Below the pieces are notes generated by a model. That model searched no databases and was not told the DNA's origin. It was given only the letters and a program-made list of their open reading frames with translations. From Flavobacteriales bacterium (GTDB lineage: Bacteria; Bacteroidota; Bacteroidia; Flavobacteriales_F; PHOS-HE28), in NCBI GenBank assembly GCA_020635695.1, contig JACJZH010000003.1, forward strand, positions 390,460-454,459: 64,000 bases of DNA. The letters are read 5' to 3'. The position numbers and the translations under genes were made by a program. Below, piece by piece: positions 14,362 through 23,800 of the stretch (positions are counted from its first letter, which is position 1; every line of letters starts with the position of its first letter).

Positions 14362-16842
14362 ATGCCCCCTTTCCGGAACCCCGGCCTGCGCACGGCCTTC
14401 CTCAGCTTTCTTGTTTCCGCCTTCAGCTTTCAGGTTTCAGCTCAGCGTCCGCCTGAGCAGCCCAACGCCGCCGAGATCCTGCACCGCATGCAGAAGCTCC
14501 AGGTGGTGGGCAGCGTGCTCTACATCGTGGCCCATCCGGACGACGAGAACACCCGGCTCATCGCCTGGCTGGCCAATGGCAAGAAGGTGCGCACCGGCAA
14601 CCTCAGCCTTACCCGTGGCGATGGCGGCCAGAACCTGATCGGTCCCGAGCTGGGCGACGCGCTCGGCATCATCCGCACCCAGGAGCTCATGGAGGCACGC
14701 CGCATCGACGGTGGCGACCAGTTCTTCACCCGCGCGGTGGACTTCGGCTACAGCAAGAGCGCCGAGGAAAGCTTCGAGAAATGGGGGAAGCAGGAAGTGC
14801 TGAGCGATGTGGTGCGTGTGATCCGCATGTTCCGGCCGGACATCATCATCACGCGCTTTCCGCCCAACCGCGAGGCCGGGCATGGCCACCATGAGGCCAG
14901 CGCCATCCTGGCCGCGGAGGCCTTCGACCTGGCAGGTGACCCAAAGGCCTTCCCCGAGCAACTCGAGCAGGGCCTGGAACCCTGGCAGCCCCGCCGCCTG
15001 TTCTGGAACGGCAGCACCTGGTGGCGCAGCGACCTGGCCGAGATCGCCGCCCGCGAACCCGACTGGTTCGCCGTGGACGTGGGCGGCTACGACCCGCTGC
15101 TGGGCCTCAGCTACACCGAGATCGCCGGGCGCAGCCGCAGCATGCACAAGAGCCAGGGCTTCGGCGCTTCGCAGTCGCGCGGAGAGTTGATCGAATACCT
15201 CCACTTCGAAAAGGGCGACCGGCCGAAGGGGAACGACATCTTCGAGGGGATCGACATGACATGGAACAGGGTGAAGGGGTCGGAACGGGTGGCCTCCATG
15301 TTGGCCGAAGTGATCGCGAGCTACGAGGCGGAACAGCCTGCGGACGCCATTCCGCTTCTTAGCGAGCTGCGGGCAGCGCTCGACCAATTGAACACCGACG
15401 GTGACTGGCAACTGGAGTGGGCCATCCGCCGTGTGAACGACCTCCTGCGTGCCTGCACCGGGCTCACTGCGGAATACCTGTTCCCCGCTGCCTACATCCC
15501 GGACGGGGCCCAAGGTGCAGAGGTGGTGGTCGTGAACCGTTCGGAGGCATCCGTGACCGTTCCCTCCTGGAACGGCCAGCTATTGAAGGCGAACGCCGAA
15601 CAGAGCAGCAAGGTCCAGCCCCTCGGTGGAAAACCCATGGATGCCCCATTCTGGCTCGAGAATCCCCATGGGACACTCTTCGACATCCCATCGGAGTTGA
15701 TCGGCCTGCCTGTTCTGAAGCAGCATGCCTTCCTGCCGCTGAACATCGCGGGAACGGACGTGGTCGCCGAGATGCCGCCCCTGTACAAGTGGGTGGACCG
15801 GGTGGAGGGTGAACGGACCAGCCCGGCCTACGCCGTGCCCGTGGCCTCGGTGATCCCCAAGTCCGAGATCCTCATCGCACGGGGCGGACCCCAGAACATC
15901 ACCGTGGAAGTGGAAGCGCTGACGGACGACCTCTCCGGACAGTTGAACATCACACTTCCCCTAGGCTGGGCCACCACCAAGGACCTGAAGGCGGTGAACA
16001 TCGCAAAGAAGAACGACCGCCAGAGCTTCACCTTCCAGCTGATCCCGGGTGAAAAGGCCCAGGCGGGCGCGGTCCGCTTCGCGTTCGTGGGCGCCAAGGG
16101 CAGGTCCGACCGCACGCTGCACGAGATCGACCACCCGCACATCATGCCGCAGGTGTACTACACGCCCGCCGAAGTGAAGCTGGTGCCACTGGATGTGACC
16201 ACGACCGCGAGCGTGGTGGGTTATGTGGAAGGCGCCGGTGATGCCGTGCCGCAGGCCATCGAACGGCTGGGCGTCGAGGTGCGGATGCTGGATCCCGCCA
16301 CGACCACCCTGGACGACCTTCGGGGGCTGGACGCCGTGGTGGTGGGCATCCGGGCCTACAACACCGTGGAGGCCATGCCGCGCTTCAACCCGCTGCTGAT
16401 GCGCTACGTGGAGGAGGGTGGTACCGTCGTCGCGCAGTACAACACCCGCAGCCGGGACATGATGCTGCCCGACTCACTGATCGGCCCCTACCCCTTCGAG
16501 TTGACCCGGGGCCGTGTGACCGTGGAGGAGGCACCACCGACCTTCCTGGACCCGAAGCACGCGCTGTTGAACACCCCGAACGCCATCACCACCGCGGACT
16601 TCGAGGGATGGGTGCAGGAGCGCGGCCTCTACTTCGTGGGCGACCGCGACCCGCGCTACACCGCGCTCATCGCCTGGAACGACCCGGGCGAGGATCCGCT
16701 GGACGGCGCGCTGATCACCTGCGAGCACGGCAAGGGTCGCTACGTGTACACAGGCATCAGCTTCTTCCGGGAACTTCCCGCGGGCGTGCCGGGAGCCTAC
16801 CGGCTTTTCGCGAACCTGATCTCGCCACGTGCTGCGCAATAG
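14362..16842 (+). CDS. PIG-L family deacetylase, large secreted form
   Basis: 826-aa protein with an N-terminal signal peptide ending near VSAQ (about 28). A PIG-L/LmbE zinc-deacetylase domain (about 45-300) carries the metal motif AHPDDE (57-62) and the second metal motif GHGHH (173-177). The family removes acetyl groups from N-acetylglucosamine-type substrates. The C-terminal ~500 residues contain beta-rich segments and a glutamine-amidotransferase-like region (LDAVVVGIRAYNT, YVEEGGTVVAQYNTR) that is common in large Bacteroidota members. A sodium symporter and an SDR follow on the same strand, suggesting sugar-conjugate processing in the periplasm followed by uptake. The actual substrate is unknown. 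Confidence 0.88.
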   Translation: MPPFRNPGLRTAFLSFLVSAFSFQVSAQRPPEQPNAAEILHRMQKLQVVGSVLYIVAHPDDENTRLIAWLANGKKVRTGNLSLTRGDGGQNLIGPELGDALGIIRTQELMEARRIDGGDQFFTRAVDFGYSKSAEESFEKWGKQEVLSDVVRVIRMFRPDIIITRFPPNREAGHGHHEASAILAAEAFDLAGDPKAFPEQLEQGLEPWQPRRLFWNGSTWWRSDLAEIAAREPDWFAVDVGGYDPLLGLSYTEIAGRSRSMHKSQGFGASQSRGELIEYLHFEKGDRPKGNDIFEGIDMTWNRVKGSERVASMLAEVIASYEAEQPADAIPLLSELRAALDQLNTDGDWQLEWAIRRVNDLLRACTGLTAEYLFPAAYIPDGAQGAEVVVVNRSEASVTVPSWNGQLLKANAEQSSKVQPLGGKPMDAPFWLENPHGTLFDIPSELIGLPVLKQHAFLPLNIAGTDVVAEMPPLYKWVDRVEGERTSPAYAVPVASVIPKSEILIARGGPQNITVEVEALTDDLSGQLNITLPLGWATTKDLKAVNIAKKNDRQSFTFQLIPGEKAQAGAVRFAFVGAKGRSDRTLHEIDHPHIMPQVYYTPAEVKLVPLDVTTTASVVGYVEGAGDAVPQAIERLGVEVRMLDPATTTLDDLRGLDAVVVGIRAYNTVEAMPRFNPLLMRYVEEGGTVVAQYNTRSRDMMLPDSLIGPYPFELTRGRVTVEEAPPTFLDPKHALLNTPNAITTADFEGWVQERGLYFVGDRDPRYTALIAWNDPGEDPLDGALITCEHGKGRYVYTGISFFRELPAGVPGAYRLFANLISPRAAQ

Positions 16843-16876
16843 GCCATGTCCGATCACGCCATCGGGTCCCAATATG

Positions 16877-16895
16877 GTCGACCCGGTGGGTCGAC
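16877..16895. repeat. 8-bp perfect hairpin in the PIG-L / symporter gap
   Basis: GTCGACCC (16877-16884) and GGGTCGAC (16888-16895) pair perfectly around GGT. There is no T tract. It could be a small palindromic repeat or an mRNA-stabilising structure. Confidence 0.45.
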
Positions 16896-16956
16896 GCTAC
16901 GGGTGCCTTGCCGCGAGACCGGTATGCCATCATCCGTTCATCTGAACAGCTGACCG

Positions 16957-18648
16957 ATGCATTGGCTCGACTGGACGATCCTTCTCGGCACCCTCGGCTT
17001 CATCGTGGGCTACGGGGTGTGGCGCACGCGGCGCACCAGCACCAGTGACGGGTTCCTGAAGGGCGGCAGCGACAACCGCTGGTGGGCCGTGGGCCTCAGC
17101 GTGATGGCCACCCAGGCCAGCGCCATCACCTTCCTGAGCACGCCCGGGCAGGGCTACCTGGACGGCATGGGCTTCGTCCAGTTCTACTTCGGCCTGCCGC
17201 TGGCCATGCTCGTGATCGGCTTCGTGTTCATCCCGCTCTACTACAAGTGGAAGGTGTACACGGCCTACGAATTCATCGGCAAACGCTTCGACGGACGCAC
17301 GCGGCTGCTCACCGCCGGGCTCTTCCTGGTGCAGCGCAGCCTGGCCGCGGGCATCACCATCTACGCGCCCAGCATCATCCTCAGCAAGGTGCTGCACTGG
17401 CCGCTCAGCTGGACCTGCGTGTTCATCGGTGCGCTGGTGATCCTCTACACCACCACCGGCGGGGCCCGTGCCGTGGGTGTGACGCACAAGCAGCAGATGG
17501 CCGTGATGTTCCTGGGCATCTTCACCGCCTTCGGCCTCACCGTGCACTACCTGGGCGAGCATGCCTCCTTCGGCGAAAGCCTGGCCCTGGCCGGGGCCCT
17601 GGGCAAGATGAACATCGTGGACACCTCCTGGGACCCCTCCACGAAGTACACGCTCTGGAGCGGGCTGCTGGGCGGCTTCTTCCTGCAGCTCTCCTACTTC
17701 GGCACCGACCAGAGCCAGGTGCAGCGCTACCTCGGCGGACAGAACGTGGCCCAGGCCCGGCAGGGGCTCTGGATGAACGCCGTGCTGAAGATCCCCATGC
17801 AGTTCTTCATCCTGCTCACCGGGGTGCTCGTGTTCGTGTTCTACCTGTTCAATGCCTCGCCGGTGCACTGGAACGCAGCCAATGTGGAGGCGATGGCGAC
17901 GTCACCCGTTTCCCCGGAACTGGCCGAGCTGCGGACGATGCACGCGGAGAACCAGGCCCTGTTGGAGGAACGCTCCCTGGCTTGGGTGGAGGCCCGCCGG
18001 TCCGGTGATGCGGCAGTAGAAGAGCAGGCCAAGGCCGCCCTGGACGAGAGCCTGACCACCGACAGGATGCTCCGGGAGGAGACCACCGCCCTGCTGCGCA
18101 ACGAGTTCCCCGACCGCGAGCCCAACGACAAGGACTACATCTTCGTGAGCTATGTGATGGACCACCTGCCGATCGGCATCGTGGGCCTGCTGCTGGCCAT
18201 GATCTTCAGCGCGGGCATGAGCAGCACCAGCGCCGAACTGAGCGCCCTGGCCACCACCAGCACGGTGGACGTGGTGCGCATGCCCCGCAGCGATGCCCAG
18301 CAGGTGAAGGCCGCGCGCCTGGCCACGGTGGTCTTCGGGCTGCTGGCCCTGGCCTTCGCCGCCATCTTCTCGCTCTTCGAGAACCTGATCCAGGCGGTGA
18401 ACATCCTGGGATCGCTGTTCTACGGCACCATCCTGGGCATCTTCCTGGTGGCCTTCTTCGTGCGCTGGGTACAGGGCACGGCGGTCTTCGTGGCCGCGCT
18501 CATCGCCCAGGCCATCATCTTCTTCATCCACTTCTCGGACATCGAACTGGCCTTCCTGTGGTACAACCTGCTGGCCCCCGCGATCGTGGTGGTGCTGGCG
18601 ATGGTGTTGCAGGCGGTGTTGCCGGCAAGGAACACGCCAACGACATGA
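16957..18648 (+). CDS. Sodium:solute symporter (SSS family)
   Basis: Inner-membrane Na+-coupled transporter of 563 aa with the family layout of about 13 helices. Recognisable parts are DGFLKGGSDNRWWAVGLSVMATQASAITFLSTPGQGY near the N-terminus and the SAGMSSTSAELSALATTSTVDV block, which holds the Na2-site Ser/Thr residues. A long charged insert with coiled-coil character (about 310-385) splits the later helices. It lies 115 bases after the PIG-L gene and overlaps the SDR by 4 bases. That context suggests it imports the deacetylase product or a related sugar. Substrate unproven. Confidence 0.9.
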   Translation: MHWLDWTILLGTLGFIVGYGVWRTRRTSTSDGFLKGGSDNRWWAVGLSVMATQASAITFLSTPGQGYLDGMGFVQFYFGLPLAMLVIGFVFIPLYYKWKVYTAYEFIGKRFDGRTRLLTAGLFLVQRSLAAGITIYAPSIILSKVLHWPLSWTCVFIGALVILYTTTGGARAVGVTHKQQMAVMFLGIFTAFGLTVHYLGEHASFGESLALAGALGKMNIVDTSWDPSTKYTLWSGLLGGFFLQLSYFGTDQSQVQRYLGGQNVAQARQGLWMNAVLKIPMQFFILLTGVLVFVFYLFNASPVHWNAANVEAMATSPVSPELAELRTMHAENQALLEERSLAWVEARRSGDAAVEEQAKAALDESLTTDRMLREETTALLRNEFPDREPNDKDYIFVSYVMDHLPIGIVGLLLAMIFSAGMSSTSAELSALATTSTVDVVRMPRSDAQQVKAARLATVVFGLLALAFAAIFSLFENLIQAVNILGSLFYGTILGIFLVAFFVRWVQGTAVFVAALIAQAIIFFIHFSDIELAFLWYNLLAPAIVVVLAMVLQAVLPARNTPTT

Positions 18649-19367
18649 ACTGGGACCTGAAGGGAAAACGGGCATTGGTCACGGGTGGCTCGCGCGGCAT
18701 CGGCCGTGCCATCGTGGACATGTTCACCGAGCTGGGCGCGGAGGTGCTCTATGCCGCCCGTGGCGAAGTGGATGATGCCCGAGCCATCCAGGCCGATCTG
18801 TCCGACCCGGCCGGTCGTGAGCTGCTCGTACGCACGGTGACCGGACGCTGGGACGGACTGGACATCCTGGTGAACAACGCCGGCACCAACATCCGCAAGC
18901 CCTGGGTGGCGATGACGGCGGAGGAACGCGAGAAGGTGCTGGGACTGAACCTGACCGCCCCCACCGAACTGGCCCGCTCGCTTCACGGACACCTACGGAA
19001 CGGAACGGGTGCAGCGATGGTGAACGTGGCCTCGGTGGCGGCCCTGGTGGACGTGGGCTCAGGCACCGCCTATGCCATGAGCAAGGCCGCCCTGCTGCAA
19101 TTCACCCGCAGCCTGGCCGTGGAGTGGGCAGCCGACGGGATCCGGGTGAATGCCGTGGCCCCTTGGTACATCCGCACGCCGCTCACCCGGCCCGTGCTGG
19201 ATGATCCCACACGCCTGGAACGGATCCTGGCGCGCACCCCCATGCGCCGGGTGGGCGAACCGCAGGAAGTGGCCGCGGCCGTTGCGTTCCTGGCCATGGA
19301 CCGCAGCAGCTACATCACCGGACAGTGCCTGGTGGTGGACGGCGGCTTCCTGGCCTGCGGCATGTAG
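18645..19367 (+). CDS. Short-chain dehydrogenase/reductase (SDR) family oxidoreductase
   Basis: 240-aa classical SDR. The NAD(P) loop is TGGSRGIG (13-20), the structural NNAG is at 77-80, and the catalytic residues are Ser130, Tyr143 and Lys147 in YAMSK. PWYIRTPLTRP and the VVDGGFLACGM end match tropinone-reductase-like and 3-oxoacyl-ACP-reductase-like members. ATGA overlap with the symporter gene indicates translational coupling, so the substrate is probably what the symporter brings in. A hairpin terminator follows. Confidence 0.9.
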   Translation: MNWDLKGKRALVTGGSRGIGRAIVDMFTELGAEVLYAARGEVDDARAIQADLSDPAGRELLVRTVTGRWDGLDILVNNAGTNIRKPWVAMTAEEREKVLGLNLTAPTELARSLHGHLRNGTGAAMVNVASVAALVDVGSGTAYAMSKAALLQFTRSLAVEWAADGIRVNAVAPWYIRTPLTRPVLDDPTRLERILARTPMRRVGEPQEVAAAVAFLAMDRSSYITGQCLVVDGGFLACGM

Positions 19368-19382
19368 GCCCTTGAACGGCGA

Positions 19383-19400
19383 AAGGCCCCGAAGGGCCTT
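19383..19400. terminator. Hairpin between the SDR gene and the convergent DUF2911 gene
   Basis: AAGGCCC (19383-19389) and GGGCCTT (19394-19400) pair around a CGAA tetraloop. The T tract is weak, so termination efficiency is uncertain. Confidence 0.55.
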
Positions 19401-19422
19401 CCGCGACACGTTCGTAACGGGC

Positions 19423-20286
19423 TTACTTGCCCTTGGACTTCCCCTCTTTCCCCATGGCCATGCGCCACTCGTCCATCTTCTCCTTGTTCATCTTCACGTA
19501 GGGCTCGTACTCGGCCTTCTGGGCCATGGCCATACTCTCCTCGGCCGTGGCCATGGCATCCTTGTACGCGCCATTGGCCGCCTGGGCCAGGGCCAGGGTA
19601 TGCAGGTTCCAGAACTTCCGTTCCATGGAGACGCTCTTCTGCGCCCATTCCAAGGCCATCTTCGGGTCGATCCCGTTGTCGATGTAATAGCGGGCACAGC
19701 CATTGAACACCCGGAAGTCGGCCTCCGGATCGGCCACCGCCTTCTGGATGTTCGCCATGGCCTTCTCGCGGCTGTTCGCCTCGATCCAGACGCTCACCCG
19801 CACATCGGCCCAGCGCAGGTCCATCCGTGCCTTGTCGTCCTTCACCTCGTCGAACGAGATGGTGAAGGTCTCGGTCCACTCGTTCTTGGCGACGGGAACC
19901 TTCACGCGGGCAACGTCCTGTTCGGCATTGTAATCGTCCGTGCCCCAGAGATCGGTGGACGTGTTCAGGACCAACTCCCATGCCTCGGCACCGGGTACCG
20001 TGAACAGGGAATAGGTCCCCGCAGGAACTTCCGTGCCACCGAACACGATCGGCCCGTCGGTCTCGACGGTCGTGCACTTGTTGGCACCGGTGCGCCACAA
20101 TTGATCGAACGGAACGAGGTCGCCGAACACTTTCCGATCGCGTGCGCTCGGACGTGAATAGGTGACCTCGACCTCGGTGAGCCCGATGGTCTGCTCGACC
20201 TCGGCGTGCGGACTTGGCATGGGCAGGTCCTGAGCTGCTGCCTGTAGGGCGAACAGGGTACCCGCGAGAATGGCGATGTGCTTCAT
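19423..20286 (-). CDS. DUF2911 domain secreted protein
   Basis: 287-aa protein with a signal peptide (MKHIAILAGTLFALQAAAQ). The DUF2911 domain (about 25-170) contains VTYSRPSARDRKVFG, DQLWRTGANKCTTVETDG and VPAGTYSLFTVPG, a pattern conserved across Bacteroidota. The C-terminal part is a helical TPR-like stretch (about 190-270) with ALEWAQKSVSMERKFWNLHTLALAQAANGAYKDA. The tail is Lys-rich. The function of DUF2911 is unknown; exported location is expected. It has its own TATCTTTG promoter 20 nt upstream and is probably monocistronic. Confidence 0.88.
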   Translation of the reverse strand: MKHIAILAGTLFALQAAAQDLPMPSPHAEVEQTIGLTEVEVTYSRPSARDRKVFGDLVPFDQLWRTGANKCTTVETDGPIVFGGTEVPAGTYSLFTVPGAEAWELVLNTSTDLWGTDDYNAEQDVARVKVPVAKNEWTETFTISFDEVKDDKARMDLRWADVRVSVWIEANSREKAMANIQKAVADPEADFRVFNGCARYYIDNGIDPKMALEWAQKSVSMERKFWNLHTLALAQAANGAYKDAMATAEESMAMAQKAEYEPYVKMNKEKMDEWRMAMGKEGKSKGK

Positions 20287-20306
20287 GGTGGATGCTTTAG
20301 GACGGG

Positions 20307-20314
20307 CAAAGATA
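20307..20314 (-). promoter_or_regulatory. -7 element for the DUF2911 gene
   Basis: The minus strand reads TATCTTTG, a full TAnnTTTG match, 20 nt before the start at 20286. Confidence 0.65.
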
Positions 20315-20335
20315 CCCCAGCATCCGGACCGGTGG

Positions 20336-21577
20336 TCAGGCCACCTTCAACTGGCTCATGCGCGAGCGCTCGAACTTCTCCCGCGCATAACTCAGCGTGA
20401 TGCGCAGATCGCCGCCATGCTCCGTTCCCCCCGGTGCCTCATACATCGCATCGGTCATGATGGCCTCGCAGATGGAACGCAACCCACGTGCACCCAGCTT
20501 GTACTCGATCGCCTTGTCCACGATGAAATCCAGCACGCGCTTGTCGAAGCTCAGCTTCACCTTGTCCATCTCGAACAGCTTCACGTACTGTTTGATCAGC
20601 GCGTTCTTGGGCTCGGTGAGGATCCGGCGCAAGGTGTCGCGGTCCAGTGGCTCCAGGTAGGTGAGCACGGGGAAGCGGCCGATGAGCTCGGGAATGAGCC
20701 CGAAGCTCCTGAGGTCCGAGGGGCTCACGTACTGGAGCAGCCGGTCATCATCAACCCGTCCGCTCTCCTTGCTCGCGCTGTACCCCACCGCACTGCTCTT
20801 CACGCGCCGCGCGATGATCTTCTGGATCCCATCGAACGCCCCTCCGCAGATGAAGAGGATGTTCTTCGTATCCACCTGGATCAACTTCTGCTCGGGATGC
20901 TTGCGGCCACCTTGGGGCGGCACGTTCACCACGGACCCCTCCAACAGTTTCAGCAAGGCCTGCTGCACCCCCTCGCCGCTCACGTCCCGCGTGATGCTCG
21001 GGGTGTCGCTCTTGCGACTGATCTTGTCGATCTCGTCCACGAACACGATCCCGCGTTCCGCCTTGCTCACATCATAGTCGGCGGCCTGCAGCAGGCGGCT
21101 CAGGATGCTCTCCACATCCTCCCCCACATAGCCGGCCTCGGTGAGCACCGTGGCGTCCGCGATGCAGAACGGAACGTTCAACATCCTGGCGATCGTCCGC
21201 GCAAGCAGGGTCTTGCCCGTGCCGGTCTCGCCGACCAGCACGATGTTGCTCTTCTCGATCTCCACTTCGTCCTGCCCGGTGGCAGGGCGCTGGAGCAGCC
21301 GCTTGTAATGGTTGTAGACGGCCACCGAGAGCACCTTCTTGGCCTCATCCTGACCGATCACATGCTCATCCAGGGCGCCCTTGATGTCAGCCGGACGCTG
21401 CAGGATCAGACTGCCCTCGATCTCGCTCCGGGAGCGCTGGCTCAGCTCCTCCTGGATGATGTTCTGGGCCTGCGCGATGCAGCTGTCGCAGATGTGCCCG
21501 GTAATGCCGGCGATCAGGACGTTGGTGTCCTGCTTGTCACGCCCGCAGAACGAGCACTTGATCTCCTTCTTGTCCAT
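20336..21577 (-). CDS. clpX: ATP-dependent Clp protease ATP-binding subunit ClpX
   Basis: AAA+ unfoldase of 413 aa that feeds tagged proteins to ClpP. The N-terminal zinc-binding domain has CSFCGRDKQ and HICDSC (four Cys). Walker A is GETGTGKT, Walker B is IVFVDEIDKI, and the pore loop is GYVGEDVES. The IPELIGRFPVLTYLEPLD region and the C-terminal LGARGLRSICEAIM helix (sensor 2) are intact. clpP and tig lie upstream on the same strand, the conserved order tig-clpP-clpX. A weak TATCTTGG element at 21621-21628 could give a separate promoter. Confidence 0.97.
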   Translation of the reverse strand: MDKKEIKCSFCGRDKQDTNVLIAGITGHICDSCIAQAQNIIQEELSQRSRSEIEGSLILQRPADIKGALDEHVIGQDEAKKVLSVAVYNHYKRLLQRPATGQDEVEIEKSNIVLVGETGTGKTLLARTIARMLNVPFCIADATVLTEAGYVGEDVESILSRLLQAADYDVSKAERGIVFVDEIDKISRKSDTPSITRDVSGEGVQQALLKLLEGSVVNVPPQGGRKHPEQKLIQVDTKNILFICGGAFDGIQKIIARRVKSSAVGYSASKESGRVDDDRLLQYVSPSDLRSFGLIPELIGRFPVLTYLEPLDRDTLRRILTEPKNALIKQYVKLFEMDKVKLSFDKRVLDFIVDKAIEYKLGARGLRSICEAIMTDAMYEAPGGTEHGGDLRITLSYAREKFERSRMSQLKVA

Positions 21578-21668
21578 GTCGCGCCTGGGTGTCCGGAACC
21601 TCTTCCGGAGAAAACGTCCCCCAAGATACGTTGAACGGCCACGGAAGTTCCACCGCGGCCCTCACGCA

Positions 21669-22334
21669 TCACTTGGTGTGCTTCACCAGCAACTCGTCGA
21701 TCATGCCGTACTCCTTCGCCTCCTCGGCGCGGAGCCAGTAATCGCGGTCGCCATCCTTCTCCACCTTGTCGAAGTCCTGCCCGCTGTGCTGGCTGATGAT
21801 CTCGTAGAGCTCCTTCTTCAGCTTCAGGATCTCGCGCGCGGTGATCTCGATGTCGCTGGCCTGGCCCTCGGCCCCGCCCATCGGCTGGTGGATCATGACG
21901 CGGGCATGCTGCAGCGCCGATCGTTTTCCCTTGGCCCCGGCGCACAGGAGCACCGCGCCCATGCTGGCCGCCATGCCGGTGCAGATCGTGGCCACGTCGC
22001 AGTTGATGTACTGCATGGTGTCATAGATCCCGAGCCCTGCGTACACCCCGCCACCGGGGCTGTTCAGGTAGATCTGGATGTCCTTCTTGGGATCCACGCT
22101 CTCCAGGAACAGCAGCTGCGCCTGGATGATGTTGGCCACCTGGTCGTTGATGGCCGTGCCCAGGAAGATGATGCGGTCCATCATCAGGCGGCTGAACACG
22201 TCCATCTGCGCCACGTTCAGCTGGCGCTCCTCGATGATGTAGGGGGTCATCGAGGTCACGTAGCCGTTCAGCGTGGTGCTGGCGATGCCGCGGTGCTTCA
22301 CCGCATACTTCTCGAACTCGTCGGTGGGGAACAT
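21669..22334 (-). CDS. clpP: ATP-dependent Clp protease proteolytic subunit ClpP
   Basis: Serine peptidase of 221 aa that forms the two-ring degradation chamber for ClpX. The catalytic triad is visible as Ser124 (GMAASMGA), His149 (VMIHQPMGG) and Asp198 (GDRDYWL). The N-terminal RQLNVAQMDVFSRLMMDRIIFLG and the YLNSPGGGVYAGLGIYDTM substrate strand are standard. The start at 22334 (MFPTDEFEKY) gives a slightly long N-terminus compared with the enterobacterial enzyme. The gap to tig is 41 bases and to clpX 91 bases. Confidence 0.97.
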   Translation of the reverse strand: MFPTDEFEKYAVKHRGIASTTLNGYVTSMTPYIIEERQLNVAQMDVFSRLMMDRIIFLGTAINDQVANIIQAQLLFLESVDPKKDIQIYLNSPGGGVYAGLGIYDTMQYINCDVATICTGMAASMGAVLLCAGAKGKRSALQHARVMIHQPMGGAEGQASDIEITAREILKLKKELYEIISQHSGQDFDKVEKDGDRDYWLRAEEAKEYGMIDELLVKHTK

Positions 22335-22375
22335 GCAGGGGATCTGGTTGGACCGGACGGGCCGGCGTTGGTCGC

Positions 22376-23728
22376 TCAGGAACGGGCCAAGTTTACGAAC
22401 TCGTCCAGCGGGATCCGACGCTCCTTCGGCTCCAACATCGCCTTGAAGTGGGTCATGAGCTTCCGCTCCACGATGGTGTTGCGGATGCGGCCCAGCTGGT
22501 CGCGGTCGGACAGGATGCGGCCGGCCATGCGTTGGATCTCGCCCTCCTCGGGTGCGGGCATGCCGTACTGGGCGAACTGGTCGGCCACGTAGCGCTTCGC
22601 GAAGGCGTCCAGCTCCTCGCCCTTCGCCTCCAGGCCGTACTTCTCGATGATGCCGTCCTGCAGCAGCTGCCGGCGAAGGCCCTCGGCGTATTCACCGTAG
22701 CCCTGTTCCACCTCCTCGGGGGTCACCGGGTTCTCGCTCGTCTCCTGGATCCAGCGCTTCAGGAAGCCGTCCGGAAGCTCCACCTGGTGCTTCTCCTCCA
22801 ACTTGCGCAGCACATCGCGCAGGTACAGCCGGTCGCTGTCGCGTTCGAAGGAGGCCTCCATGCCTTCCTTCACCTTGGCGCGGAACGCGGTCTCGTCCTC
22901 CACGGCGCCTTGACCGAACACGCGGTCGAAGAGCTCCTGGCCGACCTCCATGGGCACCATGCGCTTCACCTCGGCCACCCGGAACAGGAAGGAGCTTTCC
23001 AGGTGGTGCACCTGCTCGTGCGTGATGCCCAGCATGCGGGCCAGGTCATCGTGGCCACTGCTCACCTTGTGGGGGTCCACCTGCACCTCGTCGCCGGACC
23101 TCAGCCCGGTCAGGCTGCTCCGCGTGTGCTCATCCTCCAGGAACTCGAGGCTGATGGTGGCGCGGTTCATGATGCCACCTTCCTTGATGTTCCCTTCGGC
23201 GTCCAGTTCGATCATGTCGCCCAGCAGCATGTCCTTCGCCTCGCTCACCTGGGCGTCCTCCAGCTTGCCGAAGCGCCGGGTCATGTCGGCGATCTCCTTG
23301 TCCAGCAGGGCATCGTCCACCTCCACCAGCACCCGGTCCACACCGAGCTTCTTGTCCAGTTCCACCTCGAAGGCGGGGGCCATGCCCACCTCGTAGGCGA
23401 AGGTGAACTCGCCGGGGCTGTCCCAATCGTTGCCCTCGATGCTGTCGTTCGTGGGCAGCGGCTGACCGAGCACCTTCAGGGAATTCGTGCGGATGTAGTC
23501 GTTCAGCGTCTCGCCCACCAGGCGTTCCACCTCGTTCACCAGCACGGCCTTGCCCACCCGCTTGCGGATGATGGACAGGGGCACCTGGCCCGGCCGGAAC
23601 CCCGGAAGGGTGGCACTGCGACGTTGTTCCTTGAGGGCCTGCTCCACGCCGGGCGTGTAGTCCTCGGGGGCCAGCTTCACCTTCAGGGTGGCGGTGAGCG
23701 TGCCGGTCTCTTCCTTCTCGATGTGCAT
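22376..23728 (-). CDS. tig: Trigger factor
   Basis: Ribosome-associated chaperone of 450 aa that meets nascent chains at the exit tunnel. The N-terminal ribosome-binding domain has LPGFRPGQVPLSIIRKRVGKAVL (about 39-61), the family signature loop. The middle peptidyl-prolyl isomerase region is divergent, as in other Bacteroidota, and lacks the usual VPGFE-type motif. The C-terminal part is long and helical. It heads the tig-clpP-clpX group. tRNA-Leu lies 72 bases upstream on the same strand, with only a heptamer run between them and no obvious separate promoter. Confidence 0.93.
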   Translation of the reverse strand: MHIEKEETGTLTATLKVKLAPEDYTPGVEQALKEQRRSATLPGFRPGQVPLSIIRKRVGKAVLVNEVERLVGETLNDYIRTNSLKVLGQPLPTNDSIEGNDWDSPGEFTFAYEVGMAPAFEVELDKKLGVDRVLVEVDDALLDKEIADMTRRFGKLEDAQVSEAKDMLLGDMIELDAEGNIKEGGIMNRATISLEFLEDEHTRSSLTGLRSGDEVQVDPHKVSSGHDDLARMLGITHEQVHHLESSFLFRVAEVKRMVPMEVGQELFDRVFGQGAVEDETAFRAKVKEGMEASFERDSDRLYLRDVLRKLEEKHQVELPDGFLKRWIQETSENPVTPEEVEQGYGEYAEGLRRQLLQDGIIEKYGLEAKGEELDAFAKRYVADQFAQYGMPAPEEGEIQRMAGRILSDRDQLGRIRNTIVERKLMTHFKAMLEPKERRIPLDEFVNLARS

Positions 23729-23740
23729 GGTGGGCTGCGG

Positions 23741-23775
23741 CCGTTGGGTGTTGACCGTTGTGCGTTGTTCGTTGT
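23741..23775. repeat. Heptanucleotide array, GTTG type (5 units)
   Basis: CCGTTGG, GTGTTGA, CCGTTGT, GCGTTGT and TCGTTGT in strict 7-bp phase, ending 12 bases before the tig start codon. Confidence 0.75.
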
Positions 23776-23800
23776 CAGCTGCGCCGGAACGTGGCGATCA

